This document shows, piece after piece, positions 12,473 to 24,633 of a DNA stretch of 64,000 nt. The stretch lies in the NCBI GenBank assembly GCA_036897095.1, contig JAYMSP010000198.1, forward strand, positions 1-64,000, in the 5' to 3' direction. The DNA is from Plantago elongata. Lineage: Eukaryota > Streptophyta > Magnoliopsida > Lamiales > Plantaginaceae. Position 1 is the first letter of the stretch, and every line of letters starts with the position of its first letter. A program made the position numbers and the translations under genes. The notes beneath the pieces are model-generated. The model was not told the DNA's origin. It saw only the letters and a program-made list of their open reading frames with translations, and made no database searches.

Positions 12473-15400
12473 TCACGTCTTTGCTGGTGCAATAAAATCA
12501 CTGTCCTGTCTCTGAAGTGCTGGGTTCATACATGCAAAGAATGACGATGGCTTCTGTTTCTTCAACTTTACCCCAAACAAGAAGGATCTCAAAGGGATTC
12601 TGGACCTGTGTCTATGCCCACTACCCCTTGTAATTCCGAGTTCCTCATCCAGTTGAGCTAATGTCAATCGAATCTCAGACTGAAGCTGTTCCACCTTCTT
12701 AAGCCCCAGTTCCAACTCCGCTGCAACTTTATTATTTTCCTGCTTCATGTTCATTATTTCACCCTGGAACTTTGCTGCCTGATACTCGTGCAGTCCGCCC
12801 TTATCGTCTCCCTGTCCTGCATTTGACAATCTGGTTATCTCTTCCTGTAGATTCGACAGAGATGATAATCTGTTCTGCAGGTCATCCTTCAGTACTCCAT
12901 TCTGCTCCAGTAAAAGACCGAGCTCAGTTTGTATTTCCCTTAGGTGCCTGTATATTGGGCGAATTTCCGAATGCACGCTATGATTCTTGTTACCTGCAGG
13001 GATTGACTGACACTTAAAAGTCTTTCCAGTGAAATTTTTGAAAAGATTCCAATTGGCATATTCAAATGAAAGGAAAACGGATGCAAATTCATTGTAGATG
13101 ATTACCTGGATTCTCTTGCTTATTCTTTTCCTTTATTCTGGCTGCCTCAGTCTTCAAATCCTCGACTGAAGTATGAAATTTTTGTATCTGATGAAACGAC
13201 GTGCTGAACCTTAGCCAAAATTCTATATTCTCTTCCAGTATGTCATCTATTTCTGTTCTAATTTTATCTTCTAAACTGGAAAGCGGAAGAGCTTCGTTGA
13301 TATGTAACATTTGTAGAATTTCATTTTCTTCTAAACTGATGTTCTCCTGTTTGTGAGATGCAGGCCCTTCTTCTGCATCTCTCAGATCGAGAACCATCTT
13401 GTCAATTGTATCTGGCACTGCCCTCTGATCTAATGCTAAAACATTCTGAAAGTCCATTGATCCTTGAAAAATGACATCCCTGGCAGGACCGGACGAATGG
13501 TTAGTTTCATGAGTTGCGAAGGAAAAACTTGAACTCTTAATCGCATCTTGATGCATGACAGAAATGCTTGAACCGTCAGTCACATCGTGATTCTCTTGTA
13601 GCAACTCCAGTTTACTTTTCAACGACTGAATCTCTGCCTTGTTTGAGGAATTAGCGCGTGCCAAGACTTTTATCTGTACAGCAGATTGGAAAAGGTTAGC
13701 TCGCCTTTTCTTCTCAACTTCACTGAGCTTTCTCTTGACCTCCTTGTAGTTTTTCAGAAGCTTTGTATATTCTTGAAGCAGAATCTTGTCTTTGTCATCC
13801 AAATCACTTAGAAACAGCTGCTTCCAGTCTGGCTCATCCTCATCCACCACTGTATCATGTACCCCATGCCTCTCCATGTTGTGCCCTTCCTCTGCAGAAA
13901 AACCGGAAATTGTTTTATTGTAGTGTTACAATTCTAACCTCTATGTTGTCGGGGTTCACCTTGTGCGTTTATGACATAAAATTTCCAGAACATACAAAAG
14001 TACCTTGATTGGGAAGAACATTCTTCTTTGGTATGTTGCCATCATCATCAAAGCTCTCTGGTAGATGATCAGAAAATTCATGGTTCTGGTCTTCTTCAGC
14101 ATAAGCATCGCCAGGAACCATCATATCTTTACTGATCCTTGGTGTTACTTGACCATTGGAACTGTCATTACCATCAGACTTCAACTGAAATGATTCATCA
14201 AATGGCTTTGTATCTTCTGGAACCACTGAAAGATGGGCATCAGCTTTGTTTTCGCTTTCCATCATTACATTTGTAGCAGCTTGTGAATGGTCGTTGCTAT
14301 TAGTTCCAGGAAAATAACTATTTTCCAGAGAAACATGTTTATATTCCTGCTCTTTTCCTGAATCAATGCTAGGATCTCCCTCGTTCTCTCCATGTGGTTC
14401 TAAGATACCGAGTTCTTGACTGCTTTCTGGAAACCCTCCTGCTTCACTGACTTCTAACGAATCATCAGAAAAAGGGTTGGTTGACGGGGTTTGGACGGAC
14501 ACTGCTTGGTCTTTTGTTTCAGATTGACTGGACGTGTCAGGTTCTTTCTTGCCTCTCAGGTGGAGAAAAATATCAAATATTCCTACACGGTCCCCTGACT
14601 TGATATTTCTACCAGGCGATGTCTCTCTTACGGCATTGGAGTAATTCTGATTGGAACTCAAATTCAGCTCTTCGTCAGCCTTTACGGTTGGCAATTTCTC
14701 AGAGACTTCCTCGAGCTTAATACCTGCTTCCTCAACTTGAACTTGGAGGTCCTTATTAGAGGTTTGAACACGCAGATCAAGACTTTGAACTTCTCGAAAT
14801 TTCTCTCCCAGTTCCCTTATCTTGTGGCTGCTCAAGTTGTCAGAACCTTCGCTGTTGTGCTCTAAGCTCTGAAGATGATCCTGAAGCTCATTTGTTGCCG
14901 ACCTTAGCCTCTCCAAGTTTGCATTTTTGGAGCATACTGCAGTTTCCAGGTTGATAATATTATCCACCAGGTCATCAACCTTATCCGCCATTTCCGTCAT
15001 GGTTAGAGTAGCGCCTGAATCAAATCCCAATCGCTCTTTGATCTTTGAACGCAAGGATTCCACATCTATTTCACCGGCTTCTTCACCGACGTCCCTTTTT
15101 TCTAATTCATTCCCCAGTGGCTCGCTGCAACCAAATTTTTCCCTCAGAGTCTCCATCTTTTCTCTTGTTTCTTGTAACCTCTGATGCTCTTCTCTGGCCT
15201 CTAGCGTCGTCTGCTTCTGTGTCTCCTGCAAGTGAGATAAAGCTTCCTGACACGACTTTAAAGCTGAATTTGTCATCAACATCCGAGCTTCATCATCTTC
15301 AATGACTGTCCCGGCACCAAACTCATCTTGTAAACGATCAACTTTGGCTTGCTTTTCAGTAACCTGGTTTTCAATATCCTGGTACTTCTCGATTCCACGC

Positions 15401-17118
15401 TCATAAGAGCTCTTCACAAATTCTCCCTCAGTCTGTAACCCCAAAATTTCCTTCTGAACTCTATCAATCTCCTCCAGTGCCTTGGATTTCGTTAACCCCG
15501 AGCTTGGAGCTGGTGCAACATCATCTGTATTTATTTTAATCAATCCCTTTTTAGACATTAATCTAGTTGGTAACTTTTTCGAACTCTGATTCCCAAATGA
15601 GTGAAGTTTCACTGTATTTATATTTGGAGCAAGTGGTACACCAGGAGCCTCAGAGGCGCGAGTCTTGCGACCAAATCCAGGTGGACGTGAAGCCTTTGGT
15701 TGAAAGTTCCCCTCATCTTCATCATCCATATCTAGCTGAACTCTTTCGGGGAAAACAGATGCAATTGTGCGGTTGGCACTCTGTAGCTCTCGTGATAAAT
15801 GATCATATCTCTCCGCTAAAGCTCTGTAGCACCGAAAAGAGTCTTCCACGAAATTCATGAGCTCTGGCCTTTTCCGGTAATACATTTCTGCTCTCTGAGC
15901 AAAAGTGTCGCCATCTTCATCAATTATTTTGAGTATGTATTCAACTTTCTCCTCCATATCTGTAACCAGAACTGTGTTATATACTAACCAACCAGTCATC
16001 CAATGTTCACAGAAAGTTCTGAGCAACAATGAAAGTTCAAAACTAGCAGTAGCATTTGTAATGAGAGAACAAAAGCAAGAAGCTTGTTTAGACCAGTTTC
16101 TGCATTCCATCTTCTATCAACCTAATCCCTGATTTTCAATAACTTGAAGCTAGATTGAAAAAGTAGTTCTGTTCATAATCCCAGTTCAAGTCCTCTAATA
16201 TATAATCCCTTCAACAGTGATCCCATACTAATTTCAGCAAGAACATTTCCATATACACTAATATCTGAGCACTGGCTGGTTCTATGTTCTAACCAGTTCT
16301 TGCACCTATTATACATTTCAATGTCTAAGCTGTTCCACATTCATAGATTCATGCAGATAACTACGTTCAATTTCATTTCCTTTTGAGAGAACTTCAACTC
16401 TACGTTTTAGGCATCTCAATCTTAGTTTATCTATTACTTCATGTGCCCCAAACCAAATGCCACTCATTCCATTTATACATCTACAAATACCTTAGTATCC
16501 GTGTCATATCCGAACAATTTATGTGTATCAGAACAAATGTCACACATTTCATTTATATACGCTCAATACAATTGTCACATTTAACTTTTTTGGCAGATCC
16601 ACTATCATTTACAAACACCGCATCTTCATCTTCGTGCATCAAAAGTGTCAGTTGTTCAGGGATGGAGGGAGTATATATAATATTTGATAGGGAATGCAAT
16701 TTGACAAACATATAAATCTCTCAAGACATGGTCTACTTTACCATAATTTGCACAAATGTTCTGAATTACCAAAGCTTTGCCTATTTTAGCTAGCTGATCT
16801 TCTTGAAGTAGAAACTAACAGGAGCAGTCTAGACTCTAGACAAACACCACAGCAACAACATCTAAACTCATATATATACACACACCAAATGACACTAATC
16901 AAAATCTTGTGAATCATATAAACGACATCAGAATCAAAATCTTGTTCGACCGTAAATAGAATAATGAAACAACCAAACTCCATCTGCAGGTTACAAAATA
17001 GATGAGGAAGATCAATGTAGGTACCTTGTAGGTTTTGGTCGAGCCATTTGGACTGTTTGGTCCGGATGTGGCTAGCCCACCACCATGAATATGCATTCTT
17101 TGCAGCTCTCTGCAACAT
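12473..17118 (-). CDS. NET2: NETWORKED 2-type (KIP1-like) actin-binding protein
   Basis: NET proteins bind filamentous actin through an N-terminal NAB domain and link it to membranes. The NET2 group is known mainly from pollen. My exons, in reading order, are 17118-17025, 15959-14004, 13891-13106 and 12993-12473, totalling 3357 nt or 1118 residues. The NAB domain spans exon 1 and the start of exon 2 (residues 1 to about 110), with SWWWASHIRTKQSKW and YYRKRPELMNFVEDSFRCYR. The first exon is only 94 nt and is easily missed; without it the NAB domain is truncated. Long acidic coiled coil follows, then DWKQLFLSDLDDKDKILLQ and EYQAAKFQGEIMNMKQENNK, and a basic end with IPLRSFLFGVKLKKQKPS and FACMNPALQ. 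These conserved blocks mark the NET2 subgroup. It is convergent with the reductase gene. I cannot say which NET2 paralogue it is. Confidence 0.93.
16400..16671. mobile_element. Stowaway-like MITE remnant in NET2 intron 1
   Basis: The right end reads GGGATGGAGGGAG followed by TA, the usual Stowaway (Tc1/mariner) terminus and target dinucleotide. Inside are repeated TGTCACA/TTTCATTTATA-like motifs common in plant Stowaway copies. I could not find a matching left end, so the left coordinate is a guess and the element may be truncated. Confidence 0.4.
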
Positions 17119-18910
17119 GATAAATTATGTGTGTACGTTGTATCTCTAATTCTGGATCACCAAATCAAAGATCTATTGCTATGGATGTAGATGATGATGA
17201 TGATGCATAATTCTCGAATTGCATTTGGCAATTGGAGAAATTTGAGAAATAATCTTGAGTCGTGGGAATAAATAATTAATCGGGACCTAGCTAGTTGGCG
17301 ATTCATCAATAAGGATTCCACGTCGTAAGAGATCCATGTGATATCCGATTTTAATATTTTTGTTACATCTGTTCTCTTGGCGTAATGGCATGCAAGTATG
17401 TTTTCCCTTGTATTTTTTTTTCACCATGCATATAGATTAAGGGAAATTTATGTTAACTTAACCGCTCAAATACGGTCGCACCCATTTACCAAAATGATTA
17501 GATGATTGATTGATATATTATAAGGTGACGAGTAGCTGAATAATCTGTTGAGACTCACCCTTATGAAGGGTTAATTTTGAAGTATGTTTCTTCTAACTTT
17601 GGTACTGCTTTACAAAATCTACAGAATGTTGGTTTGGGACTCAAAACTGAGATTCACCTCCCCCAAGCTGACCACTAACTGTGCAGAAAATATCGAAAAA
17701 TTTTAAATTGAATTTCAAGAAGAAGGGGCAAATAGCATAGTAGAGCAACGATATAGGGCCAAATTTACATACAAGTTCTACTAAAATTTAGATAAACTAA
17801 ATTAAATATTCCAGATCGTATTTAAAGAAGTTCGAACTCTTACCTCTTGACTCATATTAACCTTATGCATGCTCCCTGAAAACAAAGGCCGGAGAAATAA
17901 TTAGAGTATCAATTTCCCAATGTGTTGATACCCTAAACAACCAAAGTGAAAAGAAAAAAAAAGAAGGAATGGTATAGAACACTGCAAAAAGAATAAAATG
18001 CACCTTATTACGACCTGCTATGTTTGGTCCATTAGAGGCCAAAATGAGCTCCAAAATTTGTTTGTTTTGCATATAAATGCTTGTGGGTTGTAATGACCAT
18101 ATGAATGGTAGAAAGGTACAGGCATTGTTTACGTTAACATGAAAGTGGCAGATTGCTATAATAGGGATATAGTTTAAGACTTTGTTGAGAAAAGTGGCCT
18201 AGACTTTACATAAAGGCCTACGCGAAACTCGCGAAGTAATCTTCCATTCATTAAGGACGTGTGTCTTTCAACTCTGAGGCAATGTTTTGTTTTGTTTGTT
18301 TGTTTAAGCACAATCATACTTTTAAAACACTTTCAAATTAAAATCACGTTTAAAGAAGGACTAGTTTGAGTTAATGTGATCTTAGATCATTTGGGCCAAT
18401 TACCCAGGTGACCAGGTCCATTAATTCCTGGACATACATGGCCCATTTAATGTTATACAAAAACTTAAAAGAGTTTAAATTTTTATGATTCTGAGATTTT
18501 TCAAATATTGTATATTAATTGTGCGGTGTTATATGTAAATTGTAATTTATTTTGTATTTATAAATTGTGTATCATTATATATTAATTATGCGGTTGAATC
18601 GTTTTGTATATGACTCTCATGACTTTTCATGCGGTTGAATCGTTTTGTATATGACTCTCATGACTTTTCGGACTTTCAGAAGAGTTTCTCTTATAGTGTT
18701 AATTGATCAATTGACTGAAATTTAAGGAAAAATTATTACTATTAATCAAGTTGAAAGTTAAATTTTAAATAAAGACCTACTATGTCATCCTTTAAATATC
18801 TGAAGAAACTGGTCATCAACTCATCATAAAGTACAACTTTAAAAGAAGTGCATTTGAGCATTTTGGGTGGATTACGTGAACTGCCACGGGAGAGCTACCA
18901 TATAGTATAA
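17119..18910. other. promoter-side spacer upstream of NET2
   Basis: No gene is supported. It should contain the NET2 promoter and 5' leader on the minus strand. Apart from a perfect 41-bp tandem duplication (18588-18669), I see only AT-rich sequence and short chance open frames. Confidence 0.55.
18588..18669. repeat. perfect 41-bp tandem duplication
   Basis: Two identical 41-bp copies sit back to back, at 18588-18628 and 18629-18669. Each begins ATGCGGTTGAATCG and ends CATGACTTTTC. Identity over the full length points to a recent event. Confidence 0.93.
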
Positions 18911-20208
18911 TATGACTCACTTGCTTATATTTTTTTTTAAGTAAAATTTGTTTCATCAAATTACTACAGTTTTAGTGTTGAATATACATATTTACCCCTT
19001 AAGTACAATAAACACCTCAAATCCCTTTCCTTCTTATTGACACATATCACATTCTCATCCATCATTTTTTTTAAATTTTAGTTTTGTCCACACTAAAATG
19101 TTTATAACTTGAAAAATAAAAATGTAAAAAATAAATAAAAATCACAAACAATTTTATCTTTTCGAGATCTATAAATAGAAATCACTCTCAACTATATTTT
19201 AATTATTATTTTGTATGTATAAAAGCTACTAACAACTTTATTCGAATCTTAATAAATTGTAAAATAATTCTAAAAATAAATGTTACTAATTTTAACTTGT
19301 AAACACTCTTATAAATATTTTGAATATGTAATCATTTATATTAAAAAAAATACCCGGTACCCGAATTCGATGCTCGATACTCATGTTTGATGTTCGGTAT
19401 ACGTATTCGATGCCCGTTCTCCGTGTCCGATGTACGGTACCTGTGTTTGATGTCCGGTATCCGTAAACAATGCCCATTAACCGTAACTATTGCCCGGTAC
19501 ATGTGTCCGATGTCAAGTCCGGTATTCGAATTCGATGCTCGATACTCGTGTTCGATGCCCGGTATATATCCGTACCAGATGCATGTCACCCGTGTTTGAT
19601 GTTCAGTATTCGTAAGCAATGTCCGCTAACCGTACTCATTGTCCGGTATCCGTACCCGATGTACTTCACTCGTATTCAATGCGCGGTACTCGTGTTTGAT
19701 GTCCAGTATCCGTAAGTAATGCCCGGTAACTGTACCCATCACCCGGTATTTGCGTCTGATGCCTAACCCTCTTACCCTATATGATTATCATATCATGCTA
19801 CTCGTTTAATTATTGACACAGTATAATAAAATTGCACTTTTAAATCTCATCTTACAATTTATTAAGGTATAAATAAAATCGTTAGTGATTTTTATAGATC
19901 TCGAAAAAATAATTCAAACATAGTCAAGAGTGCTCTATATTTATAAATCTCGAAATATAAAATTGTTAGTGATTTTTATTTATTTTTTATATTTTTATTT
20001 TTCAAGTTATAAACATTTTAATACGGATAAATTTAAAATTTAAAATAAGAAAAATTGTAGATGAAAACTTGATATGTGACAATAAAAAAGATAAAGTTTA
20101 GAAGTGTTCATTGTACTTTAAGATTAAAATTGTATATTCAATATTAAGATTGTAATAATTTAATGAAATAAATTTTACTAAACAATGTAATAACAGAAAG
20201 TGAGTCAC
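18911..20208. mobile_element. long-inverted-repeat (foldback or MULE-like) non-autonomous element
   Basis: The left arm (about 18911-19270) and the reverse complement of the right arm (about 19840-20208) align along their length. Both start at GTGACTCACTT / ATGACTCACTT and share AGTAAAATTTRTTTCAT, GTACAATRAACAC, ATGTTTATAACTTGAAAAAT and AAATAAATAAAAATCAC. Arms are roughly 360 bp with scattered mismatches and small indels, so the insertion is not young. No transposase is present. A 20-bp CpG-rich minisatellite fills the centre. Long arms around a tandem array fit a foldback or Mutator-like non-autonomous element. I could not find a target duplication, so the family is open. Confidence 0.75.
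19355..19763. repeat. minisatellite of twenty 20-bp units
   Basis: Twenty adjacent units have an approximate consensus of CGGTATCCGTGTTCGATGCC. Eighteen are exactly 20 bp; units nine and eleven carry extra bases (25 and 24 bp). Most units hold two or three CpG, in strong contrast to the AT-rich arms on either side. Similar three-unit blocks recur starting near 19435, 19584 and 19684, suggesting a higher-order repeat. Short open frames run through on both strands because the unit length is not a multiple of three. I do not think they are coding. Confidence 0.95.
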
Positions 20209-20453
20209 ATCGTAAGTAGTACATTTGTATCTTCCCCCTTACCAAATTCGACAGAACTTTAGTAGCAATCCCTTCTTTACTAATTCGTTACTAATTCGTC
20301 ACTATCAGTTTGTATTTCACTTTTTCTCAAACCTGTTTGACATAAGTTAACAGCCATTAACCTGGGGGTAATTTATGTAATTTCCACATAAAGCTAACAA
20401 CACATTCTTTGAGTGCAGAAAAAAGCTCAGAGAATAGCCGCCGTCGAAATCGA

Positions 20454-23400
20454 ATGGAATCATTTCTGGTCGACACTCTGCCATTCTCGAGTTCACTTCA
20501 GAAACCTTTTCATCCTACTACTTTCCAAAGCCCTAACTCGCTAATCTCTCTCCAAAAACACCGCCGTCACAACCACCGGTCCGCCACACTCGCCGCCGCC
20601 GTGCAGATGAAGGAGCAGAAGCTTTGGGGAGGACGGTTCGAGGAGACCGTAACTGACGCCGTAGAGAAGTTTACAGAGTCGATCTCGTTCGATAAGTCGC
20701 TCTACAAGCATGACATCATGGGCAGCCGTGCTCATGCCTCCATGCTTGCTCATCAGGTGATTGATTTTGTGTCCTAGCTACTGAAAATTCCTCAATGTAG
20801 TTTTAGGGGATTTGAATTGGCGTTTGCTGATGGATGCGCATTTTGGATGATTGAATTTGGTTGCTATTTAGTTTTATGTGGCTGTGTTGGTTAATATGCA
20901 TTGTATGTATTGCAATCTTCATTCCTCTGGTAATCGTATTGTTAATGCCTAGTATTTGTGTATTGTAATGGTTAAGGAATAAGGATATACTTATTAGTTC
21001 TGATTGATTAACTAAGAGGTTGCTAGTTTTGTTTTACACGGCTTGATTATATGTGCATTGTATGTATTGGAAACCTAATTTATCTAGTAATCGTATTGGT
21101 AATGCCTATTTGTATTTTGCAATGGTTAAGGATATGCTTAGTCTGATTGATTATTAATTAAGAGGTTGCTAGTTAAGTTTTACACGGCTTGGTTATACGT
21201 GCATTGTATGTACGATGTATTGCTAACTACATTATCCTAGTTTTAATGCCGGTGTATTTTGTAGTGGTTAAGTGTATATTCCGTTTGATTGTTTAACTAA
21301 TTTATTGCTTGTTCGTTCTTATATGATTTGTTATTGTTGTTTTAGGGACTCATCACAGATGACGACAGAGATATCATTATAAAAGGTCTTGATGAAATTG
21401 AGAGGCAGATTGAAAGAGGTGAGTTTGTGTGGAGGACAGATAGAGAGGATGTTCACATGAACATTGAAGCTGCACTTACTGATTTGGTTGGTGAGCCTGC
21501 CAAGAAGCTGCATACTGCCCGTAGTAGAAATGATCAAGTTTGTACTGATTTTCGTTTGTGGTGTCGAGATGCCATTGATGCTATTGTTAAACGGATTACT
21601 CAGTTTCAGGTTCAGTCTGTTTTCTCCAGTTTTCTTGCTGCCTCTGTCAGCCCAATTATCAGCTAATTTTATAATGTTGCTCTTTGTGTGGATCACATGA
21701 TATATGTGCAAAACTTTCATCCTTCTGTGCAATTGTACTCTTCAATTGCATATTGCTACTACCATATGATCAGAAATTTAATTTGCAATTGAACTTTTGA
21801 TGATTGTCTGTCCAACTAATTCATCCGTCTAATACAGACAAAGTTTTTGCAACACTTCAGGTTGCGATGGTGAAGCTGGCGTTGAAAAATGAGGGTCTAA
21901 TTGTTCCTGGTTATACTCATTTGCAAAGGGCCCAACCTGTTTTGCTCCAACATCTTCTACTAGCTTATGTCGAGCAGGTTAGTTGATTTCTGCATCCTAT
22001 GCCACATGTTCAATTATTCGGCTTGTGTTCTTATGCTTTTCATGATAAGTATACTTTGTGGCATGTGTAGTGTAGACATCCGTTGAACATCTTTGACTTG
22101 ATGTTCATATATTACTCTTAATGGTCTAATATGCACGTCCACATAAGTCTGTGTGTGCGTAGTCCCCATGGTTTTTGTCAAAATAAGGTTTGATCCTGTT
22201 CGTCTCAGGTCAGAACAACTTCACATACAAAATAATCTACTAGCATATGGATGAGAAGTACCGCTAAAGTTAGCGTACATTATCATAAAAGTGAGTCTTT
22301 GATGCACCCTTAAAGCAAATTCACTGGCAGCTGAGATGTATGTATAGCGGTAAAAAGCACGGCTGACTTTCTCTTCCTCTGCTGATTGTGACTTTTGTTT
22401 AAAAAAAGTTGACATATATTGCAGTTCAAAGAGACTTCACAGCCTTGGGGCATACCCATGTACTTTTCATAGATCATGAGCTCTGCAATTCACATTTGCT
22501 GACTGTGGCATATTTTTCATGTCCACAGAGTTTTCTCTTTCCTTTCCTAAGCTGCCATAGCCTACCTACATGCATATGAAATTGGTCACTGGGACAGAAA
22601 GGAATCTTAAGTACTTGTTTGCGCTACCTTTTAAATATTTTCCTTGTGACATGTAACTTTTAATTCCAATAATTTTCTTCTATCATGAGCATGAACTACT
22701 TCTTCCGCTTTATTATATTTATGTCATACATTGAGTCTCACTAGTCAGAGAATTGTATTGTAGCTTGATCGTGATGCTAGCCGACTGCTGGACTGCCGTG
22801 CCAGAATGAATTTCTGCCCTTTGGGTGCATGTGCATTAGCTGGTACTGGTTTGCCCATTGACAGGTTCATGACTTCTGAGGCTCTAGGATTCATGGCCCC
22901 AATGAGAAACAGGTAGAATCTGAGTTTTTATGGTCCATACTAATTCACATGTCTGTAGAGGATGAGTGAGATAAACTGAAGGTCTTTTTTCTTTTTTCTT
23001 TTCTTTTTTAATTTTGGTTGTTTTAGCCCTCTAGTATTCTTTGGTTTTGGGGACAAAATCTTCGTTTATTGAATACTGAATGGGCTCTTTCTAGTGTACT
23101 GAAAAGTGACAATAACTCCGTACTCATCCATGGATTTATCTTACACAAGAATTGGTCTTACATGTAATTTGTATACATTGTGGTTGAACATAATTGTTAC
23201 TACAATTTTACTTTTCTCCATTCGATATTTTAAAATATTTTACACATGTCCTTTTGCTTTTCTTGTGTATGCTTAGCTCTGGCCTCTGGGATTAGATTAT
23301 GAGCTCATTTAGATTGAACCTTGTTTACTAAACAACCCTTTCCTTTCTTATGTAATTGGAACACATTTTTTTTGTAACAGCATTGATGCAGTTTCTGATC

Positions 23401-24633
23401 GGGATTTTATTTTGGAGTTCCTTTCTGCAAATTCCATCACAGCCATCCATCTATCTCGGCTTGGTGAAGAATGGGTATTATGGGCGTCAGAGGAGTTTGG
23501 ATTTATAACTCCTAGTGACTCAGTGTCAACTGGTAGCAGTATAATGCCCCAAAAGAAAAATCCAGATCCCATGGAACTTGTACGAGGGAAATCCGCCAGA
23601 GTTATTGGTGACCTCGTCTCACTACTTGTATTGTGCAAGGGTCTCCCTCATGCATATAACCGAGATTTGCAGGTTAGTATGTCTTGACTACCAATATCAA
23701 TAAAGTAATACTTGGGCCTGAGCTTACACTTTGCAAGCACTATCTTTATTTCAGCATTATGCTTTTCATAGTACACTGCCAGTTTTTGTTAGGGACTGTT
23801 TCTGTTATCCCTTTTTGCAATTTCATGTGTAAGACATCTCCTTTCTGTAAACTCACTGTCAACAATCACTCACAGGAGGACAAGGAACCAGTATTCGATA
23901 GCGTCAAAACAATAGTGGGAATGCTTGAAGTGTCAGCAGAGTTTGCACAAAACATTACCTTTAACAAAGAGAGAATTCAGAAAGCTCTACCAGCTGGACA
24001 TCTAGATGCCACAACGCTTGCAGACTACCTCGTCAAAAAGGTATTTAACATCTCTTTGGTTGTAACTTATAACCAGCACATCTTTGGCTTATCTACTTTT
24101 GACGATTCAAACTTCAAAGTGTGCAATATTTAATAAGTACTTGCATAATATGAACTGTTCACTTATTATGCCTTATTTGATTTATGTGCTTTTGACAATA
24201 ATGGAATTACTTTAGAGTTTAAAGTTATGCTTGGCACAATATAAAAAGAAAGAGCATTCATTAATTCCCTTTCTTATGAATCACTAGTGATGCGTAAGAG
24301 ATCCCCATTTCTGTAAAATTCAGCATTTTCACAATTTTTGTTTTCCAATTTCTTGCTTATGATGTTATGTGTATAACCATGCAGGGAGTACCATTTAGAA
24401 CTTCTCATGATATAGTTGGAAGGTCAGTTGCCTTGTGTGTATCCAGAAATTCCGAGCTTAAGGATTTGAGTCTTGAGGAGCTACGGAGTATAAGTCCATC
24501 ATTTGATGAGGAAGTTTATGGGTATCTTGGAGTCGAGAATTCAATAAAAAATTTCAGCTCATATGGTTCTACGGGCTCAGAATGTGTATCTAGTCAAATG
24601 GAGTACTGGCTCACTAAGTTGGACCTGAACTGA
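20454..24633 (+). CDS. ASL: argininosuccinate lyase, plastid-targeted
   Basis: This is the last enzyme of arginine synthesis: it splits argininosuccinate into arginine and fumarate, in plants in the plastid. My exons are 20454-20756, 21346-21609, 21861-21977, 22764-22912, 23381-23672, 23876-24040 and 24385-24633, totalling 1539 nt or 512 residues, near the usual 515. I chose the first ATG of the frame, at 20454. It gives a Ser/Arg-rich, acid-poor leader of about 50 residues, a typical plastid transit peptide. The mature part starts near [11 protein letters not shown]. Family motifs are present: HTARSRNDQ (157-165), [10 protein letters not shown] with the general-acid His (about 209), and the lyase signature [13 protein letters not shown] (329-341) with its catalytic Ser. 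It is divergent from NET2, with the long-armed element between them. Confidence 0.96.

Noticed and set aside
19292-19715. Open frames on both strands through the 20-bp array
   Set aside because: They follow from tandem repetition with few stops. They differ between frames, have no start context and match no protein family.
19355-19763. CRISPR-like look of regular 20-bp units
   Set aside because: There are no distinct repeats and spacers; every unit is a variant of one consensus. The host is a plant.
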